In this document: one piece after another, positions 1 to 5,612 of the stretch | How positions within the stretch are numbered: the first letter of the stretch is position 1 | How the letters are laid out: every line of letters begins with the position of its first letter | DNA from: Oscillospiraceae bacterium | GTDB taxonomy: Bacteria > Bacillota > Clostridia > Oscillospirales > Ruminococcaceae | DNA: 10,724 bases | Direction of reading: 5' to 3' | NCBI GenBank assembly: GCA_009776345.1 | Contig: WRLS01000064.1 | Coordinates: 1-10,724, forward strand | Made by a program: the position numbers and the translations under genes | Notes under the pieces: model-generated | Seen by the model: only the letters and a program-made list of their open reading frames with translations | Told to the model about the DNA's origin: nothing | Database searches by the model: none

Positions 1-370
1 GGGGGGCGGCCGCCCCCCGCCTCGTGGTGATATTTTTTTCGAGGTAAAAAATTTTTTTGGTGGATTGTGTTTGTAATTTCTCGCATTGCATCGTACAATG
101 CGGGCGACCACACGGGGTCGCCCCTACGCAAAACACCAAAACACCCGTCACCGCGACGAACAAGTCATCACGGTGCCACCCTCTTTAAAAAAGAGGGTAA
201 GGCTACAATAAGAATTATTTTTTCACATAACAAGCGCAAAACAACCTTAGGACGTACCCTCTTTTTTAAAGAGGGTGGATTCAAAGCGGTTACGCTTTGA
301 AGACGGGTGTTTTGCCCTACGTAAAATATATTGTGCCGTAGGGGCGACCGTCCCTACGGCGCCCCGCTTG
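1..370. repeat. Gene-free region with a nested MITE-like inverted-repeat element
   Basis: No convincing gene is present. The outermost arms I could match are GGTCGCCCCTACG (116-128) and its exact reverse complement (337-349). Inside them, CAAAACACCCGTC (137-149) pairs exactly with 302-314. Inside that, 176-198 and 256-278 are perfect 23-bp inverted copies, and each copy can also fold on itself (ACCCTCTTT/AAAGAGGGT). The first 18 bases are a separate perfect GC palindrome (GGGGGGCGGCCGCCCCCC). No transposase reading frame is present, so a non-autonomous or passively spread repeat is inferred. The predicted mazF promoter begins about 20 bases beyond the right arm. Confidence 0.6.
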
Positions 371-399
371 CTCACATTCCATTTTTACCGACATATAAT
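371..399 (+). promoter_or_regulatory. Possible promoter of mazF
   Basis: A perfect -10 box TATAAT (394-399) lies 17 bases after a 4/6 match to the -35 box (CTCACA, 371-376). Transcription would begin near 406, giving a leader of about 92 nt. That leader contains a small hairpin, GCCCCG-GAAG-CGGGGC (464-479), just before the ribosome-binding site GGAG (483-486). The weak -35 box keeps confidence moderate. Confidence 0.4.
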
Positions 400-497
400 A
401 TACAAATAATGTTTAATACTGAGAATGTGCGGTAACAATATATACAGGACATTGAAAGCAATCGCCCCGGAAGCGGGGCAGCGGAGTGTGAGAATTC

Positions 498-848
498 ATG
501 ACTGTAAAAAGAGGGGAAATCTATTACGCCGACCTGTCCCCGGTAATAGGTTCCGAGCAGGGCGGGATCAGGCCCGTGCTGATCGTGCAAAATGACGTTG
601 GCAATAAATTCAGCCCGACCGTAATTGCCGCCGCCATAACAAGCCAGAAGGAAAAATCTCGCCTGCCCACCCATATATCCCTGCCGTCTGTGGGATGCGG
701 GCTTTCCAGGGATTCTGTCGTGCTGCTCGAACAGATACGCACAATCGACAAACGCAGGCTCAAGGAGCGCATGGGGCTGCTGGATGACCATTCCATGAAC
801 GAGATCAACAAGGCGCTGTCAATCAGCTTCGGGCTGGGCGCGGAATAA
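498..848 (+). CDS. ndoA: Type II toxin endoribonuclease, MazF/NdoA (EndoA) family
   Basis: This 116-residue protein is a PemK/MazF-fold, sequence-specific mRNA endoribonuclease acting in the cytoplasm. The Bacillus homologue EndoA cleaves UACAU. Family hallmarks run from the N-terminus: KRGEIYYADLSP (4-15), the GSEQGGIRPVLIVQND block (18-33) and the SPTVIAAAIT strand (39-48). Arg25 and Thr48 match the catalytic residues of the Bacillus enzyme. Further shared blocks are LPTHI (56-60), RDSVVLLEQIRTIDKRRL (71-88) and a C-terminal helix. The length is normal and the gene looks intact. GGAG at 483-486 supports the ATG at 498. In Bacillus an antitoxin gene (ndoAI/mazE) lies directly upstream. Here 1-497 holds only repeat DNA and a leader, with no ribbon-helix-helix or AbrB-like frame, so the gene stands alone in this window. 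The antitoxin may be encoded elsewhere. Confidence 0.95.
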   Translation: MTVKRGEIYYADLSPVIGSEQGGIRPVLIVQNDVGNKFSPTVIAAAITSQKEKSRLPTHISLPSVGCGLSRDSVVLLEQIRTIDKRRLKERMGLLDDHSMNEINKALSISFGLGAE

Positions 849-856
849 AATTTAAT

Positions 857-895
857 GGGGCTTGCTATCATTGCGGAAATACATATAGCAGCCCC
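857..895 (+). promoter_or_regulatory. Hairpin in the mazF 3' UTR with a UACAU in its loop
   Basis: Just after the mazF stop codon, GGGGC-T-TGCTAT (857-868) can pair with ATAGCAGCCCC (885-895), with one bulged T. The loop contains TACAT (880-884), the site cleaved by Bacillus EndoA. No T-run follows the stem, so it is not a classical terminator. A self-cleavage role is inference. Confidence 0.4.
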
Positions 896-940
896 GCCGC
901 CCGCAATTTACCACAACATTAAATTCAATGCGTGTTTTTT

Positions 941-1024
941 TGCCCCCTTCGCGTGCGAAGGGGGCAAATTACCGCGGCGCATCGTACAAAGCGGCATTGT
1001 AGGGTGCGGCTTCCATGCCGCACC
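941..1024. repeat. Intergenic hairpin repeats between mazF and nifJ
   Basis: Two strong dyads lie in the 849-1098 gap, which has no gene. TGCCCCCTTCGC (941-952) pairs perfectly with 955-966. GGTGCGGC (1003-1010) pairs with GCCGCACC (1017-1024). The stretch GCATCGTACAA before the second hairpin also occurs near 87-97, so the two regions share repeat modules. Neither hairpin has a T-run on its 3' side in either direction, so they look like dispersed repeats and not terminators. Confidence 0.5.
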
Positions 1025-1053
1025 GTTGGTAAATGCCTTTATCTACAAGTTTG

Positions 1054-1081
1054 AAGCGCCCTGCCTTCCGGCAGGGCGCTT
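1054..1081 (-). terminator. Likely rho-independent terminator of nifJ
   Basis: A 12-bp perfect stem, AAGCGCCCTGCC (1054-1065) with GGCAGGGCGCTT (1070-1081), encloses a four-base loop. It starts 18 bases beyond the nifJ stop codon. The tail on the minus strand is only weakly U-rich (CTTCAAACTTG), so efficiency is uncertain. It may also act on rightward transcripts. Confidence 0.6.
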
Positions 1082-1098
1082 TAAGCTTTTATCGGATA

Positions 1099-4000
1099 TT
1101 AAACCTCGTAAAGCTTACTCAATCTAATCAGGTGATCGTACTTGTCCTTCGCATTCAAGTCGGCACTGCTGAACAGCTTATCCGCACGTTCGGGCTTAGT
1201 GCGCGCCAGCGAGCTGTAGCGGACCTCCCCGCGGATGAACTCCTCGTAGGATGATTTCGGTGCCTTGCTGTCCATTTGGAAGGGGTTCTTGCCCTCTTTC
1301 TTTAGGCGCGGGTCAAAGCGGAACAGGTGCCAGTATCCCGCTTCCACGGCGCGTTTGATCTGTGCCTGGGACTTGCCCATGCCGCCGGGGATGCCGTGGG
1401 CGATACATGGCGCGTAGGCGATGACCACAGAGGGGCCCTTGTAGCTTTCGGCCTCATGCAGGGCTTTCAGCGTCTGGGCGTAATCCGCGCCTTGGCCGAT
1501 CTGCGCCACATAGACATAACCGTAGCTCATGCAGATCGCAGCAAGGTCCTTTTTCTTGATATCCTTGCCTGCCGCCGCGAATTGCGCGGTGGAGCCGGTC
1601 TGCGTGGCTTTGGAGGACTGGCCGCCGGTATTCGAGTAAACCTCAGTGTCAAATACAAAGATGTTTACGTCTTCGCCCATGGCGATAACATGGTCAAGCC
1701 CGCCGAAGCCGATGTCATACGCCCAGCCGTCGCCGCCGAATACCCAGATAGATTTTTTGCCTAAAAATTCTTTGTCTTCGAGGATTTCTTTCCCAAGCTG
1801 GCAAGCGTCGCAGATGCAGATTGTCTCGCCGGCCTCTTTGGCTTTTTGAGCTTCAGCCAAAGCGCCGTCCCACTCATCGCCCTTGCCGATCATGCCTTTG
1901 ATAAACTCAATGTTTTCATCAAGGGGCACAAGGCATTCTTCAAGCTCGGTGATATACTGCCTAGCCGCGATGTTGTTGGCTTTGCCGTCGTCCAAGGTAT
2001 CGAGCCACTTCTGCGCGGCGGCTTTGAGGTCGGCGTCGCAGTAGTCAACAGCGATCATCTTCTCGGTTTTCATGATCAGCCTGTCGCGGATGGCTTTTTG
2101 GCCAAGATACATCCCGTAGCCGTATTCGGCGTTGTCCTCAAACAGTGAGTTTGCCCAAGCGGGACCGCGCCCGAACCTGTCTTTGACGTATGGCACGGCG
2201 GGGGCGGAGCCGCCCCAGATGGACGAGCAGCCGGTGGCGTTTGCGATATACATCCTGTCGCCGAACAGCTGTGTGATCAGCTTTGCGTAAGGGGTTTCGC
2301 CGCAGCCCGCACACGCGCCCGAGAACTCAAGCAAGGGCGTTTTAAATTGGCTGCCTTTTACGGTGGTGTCCTTGAAGCGCTCTTCAACTTCGGGTTTTAG
2401 CGGCAGGCTTTGGCCGTAGGCGAATACCTCCTGCTGGGCGAGCTGGCTTTCAATAGGCTCCATGACCAAAGCCTTCTCGCCTTTTTTGCCGGGGCAGACA
2501 TCGATACAGACATCACAGCCATAGCAGTCAAGCGCGGACATGGTCATCACAAACTTTTTGCCGGGAAGCCCTGTACAGTCCACTGTTTTGATACCGGCGG
2601 GGGCATTCGCGGCTTCGTCCTCGTCCATAATCACGGGGCGCAGGACGGCGTGCGGGCAGACATAAGAGCAGAAGTTGCACTGGATACAGTTTTCCGTGAC
2701 CCAGCAGGGGACAGTTTCGGCTATGCCGCGTTTTTCAAACTGTGACGTACCAAGCGGCAGTGTGCCGTCCTCGCGGCCGGTAAACACGCTGACGGGGAGG
2801 GAATCGCCCTTTTGTGCGTTGGACATTGTGTGGACCTTGTCGATGAAATCCACCAGAACCTTGTCGCCGCCTTCGGCTTTGCGGTGCTGTATGGAGCCGG
2901 AAGCGGTTTTCCAGGATTCCGGGATTTTAATTTCATTGATGCTGTCTATGCCGCGGTCAATGGCGTCGTGGTTCATCTTGACGATCTTTTCGCCCCGCCT
3001 GCTGTAGGACTTCGTGGCGGCATCCTTCATGAATTTGACGGCTTCATCTATTGGGATGATATTCGCCAGCTTGAAGAAAGCGGCTTGAAGCACGGTGTTC
3101 ACGCGGAAGCCAAGGCCAAGCTCGCGGGCGATATTTACGCCGTCGATCGTGTAGAATTTGATGTTGTTGTTGGCGATGTATGCCTTCGCGTCGCCGGGGA
3201 TGCGTTTTTCAAGCTCATCGAGGTCCCAATAGGTGTTCATCAGGAATGTACCGCCGGGCTTCAGCTCCCCAATCATGTCATACTTGTCGATATAGGAAGG
3301 CGTGTGGCAGGCAACAAAATCCGCCTTGCTGACAAGATAGGTCGATTTGATGGGCGTTTTGCCGAAGCGCAGGTGGTTTTTCGTTACGCCGCCGGATTTT
3401 TTGGAGTCGTAATCGAAATAGGCCTGGGCGTACATATCGGTGTGGTCGCCGATGATGGTGACAGAGTTTTTGTTTGCGCCCACGGTACCGTCAGCGCCCA
3501 GCCCCCAGAATTTGCAGGAGGTTGTACCGGCGGGGGAGGTGTCCGGGTTGTCGATAATGGGCAGGGAAAGATGGGTCACATCGTCGTTAATGCCGACAGT
3601 GAAGCGTTTCTTCGCGCCGGTCTTGGCGTTTTGGTAAACCGCGATGAAGTTAGAGGGCGGCGTGTCCTTGGAGCCAAGCCCGTAGCGGCCCGCATATACA
3701 GGGGTATTGGCAAATTTAGAATCCTTCAGCCCCAGCACAACATCCAGATAAAGCGGCTCGCCGTGCGACCCCGGCTCTTTGCAGCGGTCGAGGACGGTAA
3801 TTGTCTTTACGCTGTCCGGTATGGCGGCGATTAGCTTGTCCGGGCGGAATGGGCGGTAAAGATGGACTTTTACCATGCCGACCTTCTCGCCCTTGGCGAT
3901 CAGGTAATCAATGGCTTCCTCGTTGGTTTCGCAGGCCGAACCCATGAGGATGGTGATATGCTCAGCGTCCGGCGCGCCGTAATAATTGAACAGGCCGTAG

Positions 4001-4770
4001 TTTGTCCCGGCTTTTTTGTTTACCTTGTCCATGTACTCCTCTACAACGGCGGGGAGTGCGTCGTAGTACGAGTTTGAGGCTTCCTTCGCCTGGAAGAAAA
4101 TGTCCGGGTTCTGGGCTGTGCCGCGCTGTACGGGATGCTCCGGGTTCAATGCGTTTTTACGGAAAGCGGCAAGCGCGTCTTTGTCCAGCATCTCCTCAAG
4201 GTCGGAAAACTCCCAGGTGTGGATCTTGTTCATTTCGTGGGATGTGCGGAAGCCGTCGAAGAAATGCAGGAAGGGTATTCGGCCCTTTACCGTTGCCAGG
4301 TGTGCGACCGCGCCGATGTCCATGACCTCCTGCACGCTGGAGGATGCCAGCATTGCGTAACCGGTCTGGCGGCACGCCATAACATCGGAATGGTCGCCGA
4401 AGATGGACAGCGCGTGGGCGGCGACAGCGCGCGCGGATACGTGTATAACGCCCGACAAAAGCTCGCCCGCGATTTTATACATATTGGGGATCATAAGCAG
4501 CAGGCCCTGGGAAGCGGTAAATGTGGTGGTCATCGCGCCCGCCGCCAGTGACCCATGCACTGAACCCGCCGCACCGGCCTCGCTTTGCATCTCCACCACG
4601 CGCACTTGCTGGCCGTAGATGTTCTTTAGGCCGTCGGCGGCCCATTTGTCTACATACTCGGCCATGTTGGACGACGGCGTGATCGGATAGATCGCGGCTA
4701 CCTCCGTGAACGCGTAAGACACGTGCGCGGCGGCGGTGTTGCCGTCCATGGTTTTCATTTTTCTTGCCAT
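1099..4770 (-). CDS. nifJ: Pyruvate:ferredoxin (flavodoxin) oxidoreductase, single-chain
   Basis: This 1223-residue cytoplasmic enzyme oxidatively decarboxylates pyruvate with CoA to acetyl-CoA and CO2, reducing ferredoxin or flavodoxin. The N-terminal domain shows YPITPSS with Thr31, Glu64 and Arg114, the same numbering as the Desulfovibrio africanus active site. A two-cluster ferredoxin-like domain has Cys695/698/701/705 and Cys749/752/755/759. The proximal [4Fe-4S] ligands are Cys820, Cys823 (CAGCGETPY), Cys848 (NATGCSS) and Cys1122 (CIAHGIP). The thiamine diphosphate site is GDGWAYDIG (Asp1014) through DTEVYSNTGGQ. Cys848 to Asp1014 spans 166 residues against 123 recalled for D. africanus. 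The extra stretch carries a C-x-C-x-x-C (Cys985/987/990). The start at 4770 gives the usual MARKMKTMDG beginning, with GGAGG 12 bases upstream. It is monocistronic as seen. Confidence 0.97.
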   Translation of the reverse strand: MARKMKTMDGNTAAAHVSYAFTEVAAIYPITPSSNMAEYVDKWAADGLKNIYGQQVRVVEMQSEAGAAGSVHGSLAAGAMTTTFTASQGLLLMIPNMYKIAGELLSGVIHVSARAVAAHALSIFGDHSDVMACRQTGYAMLASSSVQEVMDIGAVAHLATVKGRIPFLHFFDGFRTSHEMNKIHTWEFSDLEEMLDKDALAAFRKNALNPEHPVQRGTAQNPDIFFQAKEASNSYYDALPAVVEEYMDKVNKKAGTNYGLFNYYGAPDAEHITILMGSACETNEEAIDYLIAKGEKVGMVKVHLYRPFRPDKLIAAIPDSVKTITVLDRCKEPGSHGEPLYLDVVLGLKDSKFANTPVYAGRYGLGSKDTPPSNFIAVYQNAKTGAKKRFTVGINDDVTHLSLPIIDNPDTSPAGTTSCKFWGLGADGTVGANKNSVTIIGDHTDMYAQAYFDYDSKKSGGVTKNHLRFGKTPIKSTYLVSKADFVACHTPSYIDKYDMIGELKPGGTFLMNTYWDLDELEKRIPGDAKAYIANNNIKFYTIDGVNIARELGLGFRVNTVLQAAFFKLANIIPIDEAVKFMKDAATKSYSRRGEKIVKMNHDAIDRGIDSINEIKIPESWKTASGSIQHRKAEGGDKVLVDFIDKVHTMSNAQKGDSLPVSVFTGREDGTLPLGTSQFEKRGIAETVPCWVTENCIQCNFCSYVCPHAVLRPVIMDEDEAANAPAGIKTVDCTGLPGKKFVMTMSALDCYGCDVCIDVCPGKKGEKALVMEPIESQLAQQEVFAYGQSLPLKPEVEERFKDTTVKGSQFKTPLLEFSGACAGCGETPYAKLITQLFGDRMYIANATGCSSIWGGSAPAVPYVKDRFGRGPAWANSLFEDNAEYGYGMYLGQKAIRDRLIMKTEKMIAVDYCDADLKAAAQKWLDTLDDGKANNIAARQYITELEECLVPLDENIEFIKGMIGKGDEWDGALAEAQKAKEAGETICICDACQLGKEILEDKEFLGKKSIWVFGGDGWAYDIGFGGLDHVIAMGEDVNIFVFDTEVYSNTGGQSSKATQTGSTAQFAAAGKDIKKKDLAAICMSYGYVYVAQIGQGADYAQTLKALHEAESYKGPSVVIAYAPCIAHGIPGGMGKSQAQIKRAVEAGYWHLFRFDPRLKKEGKNPFQMDSKAPKSSYEEFIRGEVRYSSLARTKPERADKLFSSADLNAKDKYDHLIRLSKLYEV

Positions 4771-4847
4771 GTTGTTAACAGTCCTCCCTCATACAATTGC
4801 CGGCAGGGCATAACCTCAACCGGCATCCTTTTAAAGTTCCACCATAA

Positions 4848-4898
4848 ATTCTACCATATTGAGGATGTATTGTAAATACAATCCCGCGAAAATGTCAA
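4848..4898 (-). promoter_or_regulatory. Tandem sigma-A-type promoters of nifJ
   Basis: On the minus strand a perfect -35 TTGACA (complement of 4893-4898) is followed after 18 bases by TACAAT (complement of 4869-4874). A second, overlapping candidate is TTTACA (4871-4876) with a 17-base spacer to TAGAAT (4848-4853). The leader would be about 70-95 nt and includes a small TGCCGG/CCGGCA stem. The first promoter is back to back with the toxin A promoter, with 14 bases between the two -35 boxes. Confidence 0.7.
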
Positions 4899-4912
4899 CC
4901 CCATTTTTCATG

Positions 4913-4942
4913 TTGACAAAATTCGCGGGGATTTGCTATAAT
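4913..4942 (+). promoter_or_regulatory. Promoter of type I toxin A
   Basis: TTGACA (4913-4918), an 18-base spacer and TATAAT (4937-4942) give a consensus promoter starting near 4949. The same 31 bases (4913-4943) recur exactly, inverted, at 9051-9081 as the toxin B promoter. This conservation supports function. Confidence 0.88.
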
Positions 4943-4999
4943 ATTCCGGTCAGGGGCAGCCTAAGGCGGTTGGCGATCAATCCGAAGGGAGAGGTTGCC

Positions 5000-5077
5000 A
5001 TGAGTAAGTATGAAACCTTAGTGGTAATACTAATGTTTGCATCGACACTCGCAGCTTTTTTGAACATAAAAAAGTAA
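5000..5077 (+). CDS. TxpA/BsrG/Hol_Tox-like type I toxin peptide (copy A)
   Basis: This 25-residue peptide begins MSKYETLVVILM, continues with a short hydrophobic helix and ends in NIKK. The MS-x-Y-E-x-L start, a single membrane segment (about residues 7-21) and a lysine tail match the TxpA/BsrG and putative holin-like toxin peptides, which act at the membrane of the producing cell. It is well below the length of TxpA. The start follows AAGGGAGAGG by a few bases. The mRNA is predicted at about 165 nt (4949 to about 5113). The last codons AAA-AAG-TAA lie inside the 5' arm of the terminator stem. An antisense RNA converges on the 3' end. A homologue of 26 residues lies at 8918-8998 on the other strand. 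Family assignment is from sequence resemblance, and toxicity is inferred. Confidence 0.82.
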   Translation: MSKYETLVVILMFASTLAAFLNIKK

Positions 5078-5113
5078 CCGCCCAAGCCCGGTAAGCTAGC
5101 GGTTACTTTTTTT
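5067..5113. terminator. Shared bidirectional terminator of toxin A and antitoxin A
   Basis: AAAAAAGTAACCGC (5068-5081) pairs perfectly with GCGGTTACTTTTTT (5099-5112) around a 17-base loop. The A-run on one side and T-run on the other make it an intrinsic terminator in both directions. The toxin mRNA and antitoxin RNA therefore overlap by about 47 nt, essentially this hairpin alone. Confidence 0.85.
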
Positions 5114-5165
5114 GAACTTTTTTCGAAAAAACAAAACCGACGCCAACCGTCTTGCGGCTGTCCCT
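5067..5165 (-). ncRNA. Antisense antitoxin RNA A (predicted)
   Basis: A predicted RNA of about 99 nt starts near 5165 and ends at the shared terminator. It covers the toxin A stop codon and the two preceding Lys codons, plus the terminator. Its 5' end, CAGGGACAGCCGCAAGACGG (complement of 5147-5166), begins a segment that is identical in antitoxin B over 25 bases and can fold as CAGCCG-CAAGA-CGGTTG. No ribosome-binding site with a start codon was seen in it. The convergent layout is that of RatA/TxpA and SR4/BsrG, and the shared terminator recalls the Fst par locus. Existence is predicted from promoter, terminator and conservation. Confidence 0.75.
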
Positions 5166-5171
5166 GCATTT

Positions 5172-5200
5172 ATTTTACCACGCGGGTGCAAATTTGTCAA
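5172..5200 (-). promoter_or_regulatory. Promoter of antitoxin RNA A
   Basis: On the minus strand, TTGACA (complement of 5195-5200), a 17-base spacer and TAAAAT (complement of 5172-5177) form a strong promoter, with a start near the A at 5165. A palindrome GCAAATTTGC (5203-5212) and a direct 9-base copy (5188-5196) flank the -35 box. Their role is unknown. Confidence 0.8.
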
Positions 5201-5235
5201 CGGCAAATTTGCATTTTTTTTGCGATGTAGGGGCA

Positions 5236-5344
5236 ACTACCCCGGCACTTCGTGCCACCCCTCCAAAGGAGGGGAATTGCGCCCTGTTTTATCTTTAAAT
5301 TCCCCTCCCTTGGAGGGGTGGACGGCGCAGCCGGACGGGGTGGT
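5236..5344. repeat. CCCCTCC/GGAGGGG inverted-repeat element upstream of flagellin
   Basis: The left arm (5236-5278) contains ACCCCTCCAAAGGAGGGGAA. The right arm (5298-5344) is its imperfect reverse complement, including AATTCCCCTCCCTTGGAGGG. Each arm can fold alone and both can fold together. Small interruptions separate the outer CCCCGGC/GCCGGACGGGG parts. Elements of this look are common between genes in Clostridia. It separates toxin-antitoxin locus A from the flagellin promoter. No coding capacity is seen. Confidence 0.65.
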
Positions 5345-5400
5345 TCGCAAATTACCAACCAAACAATATTTTTACGCATTTTTTTATTTTCCCGCCCCCC

Positions 5401-5427
5401 TAAAGTCCTCCCCAATTCTTCCGATAA
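5401..5427 (+). promoter_or_regulatory. Sigma-D (sigma-28)-type flagellar promoter
   Basis: TAAA (5401-5404), a 15-base spacer and TCCGATAA (5420-5427) match the flagellar consensus TAAA-N15-GCCGATAA with one mismatch. Transcription would start near 5435, leaving a leader of about 178 nt. This is the expected promoter class for a late flagellar gene such as flagellin. Confidence 0.8.
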
Positions 5428-5434
5428 ATAAAAT

Positions 5435-5612
5435 AGCGGGCGAAACTAGCGGAAGTTTCTCCCCTGCAACTACCGGCGCGGCTGTTTGGGCTTTTTCCGC
5501 GAAAGTTACACTACAGCCACACCGGACGCGGCAAAGCAGGATGCGACGCCGCAAACGCGGGCAACCGCGCAAAATTTTACGCGTGAAACACGCGATCATG
5601 GAGGAAAAAGAA
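5435..5612 (+). promoter_or_regulatory. Structured flagellin leader with GGA-loop hairpins (possible CsrA sites)
   Basis: The leader holds GAAACT-AGCGGA-AGTTTC (5442-5459), with GGA in its loop. A second hairpin at 5528-5552 has outer stem GCGGC/GCCGC and inner GCA-GGA-TGC, again presenting GGA. CGCGTG-AAA-CACGCG (5580-5594) sits just before the ribosome-binding site GGAGGA (about 5600-5605), itself a GGA motif. CsrA binds GGA in hairpin loops and the Shine-Dalgarno region of Bacillus flagellin mRNA. The same control here is inference. Confidence 0.45.

Larger units (their letters stand above)
4913..5200. repeat. Left copy (A) of the inverted duplicated toxin-antitoxin module
   Basis: This module is matched in inverse orientation by 8806-9081. 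Exact shared blocks are the toxin promoter (31 bases), the toxin 5' hairpin (19 bases), the 5' terminator arm with its loop half (23 bases), the 3' arm (16 bases) and the antitoxin 5' segment (25 bases). The pieces between these blocks have diverged. Confidence 0.8.

Noticed and set aside
67..300. A 77-codon open frame on + in the repeat region.
   Set aside because: It is composed of the inverted-repeat arms, has no good ribosome-binding site and shows no recognisable family pattern.
2812..3834. A 340-codon open frame on + opposite nifJ, and other long frames there.
   Set aside because: nifJ is a full-length, motif-complete gene. The antisense frame is a shadow produced by GC-biased third positions.
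5188..5212. GCAAATTTG direct repeat and GCAAATTTGC palindrome around the antitoxin A -35 box as an operator.
   Set aside because: It has no counterpart at locus B and is AT-rich and short. It is noted in the promoter entry only.
5112..5612. In-frame extension of the flagellin upstream to 5112.
   Set aside because: It would translate the repeat element, the promoter and the leader. The real start at 5613 has a strong ribosome-binding site and the conserved flagellin N-terminus.
5435..5612. A cyclic-di-GMP riboswitch in the flagellin leader.
   Set aside because: The conserved GEMM core and tetraloop-receptor elements could not be found. The leader contains only short separate hairpins.
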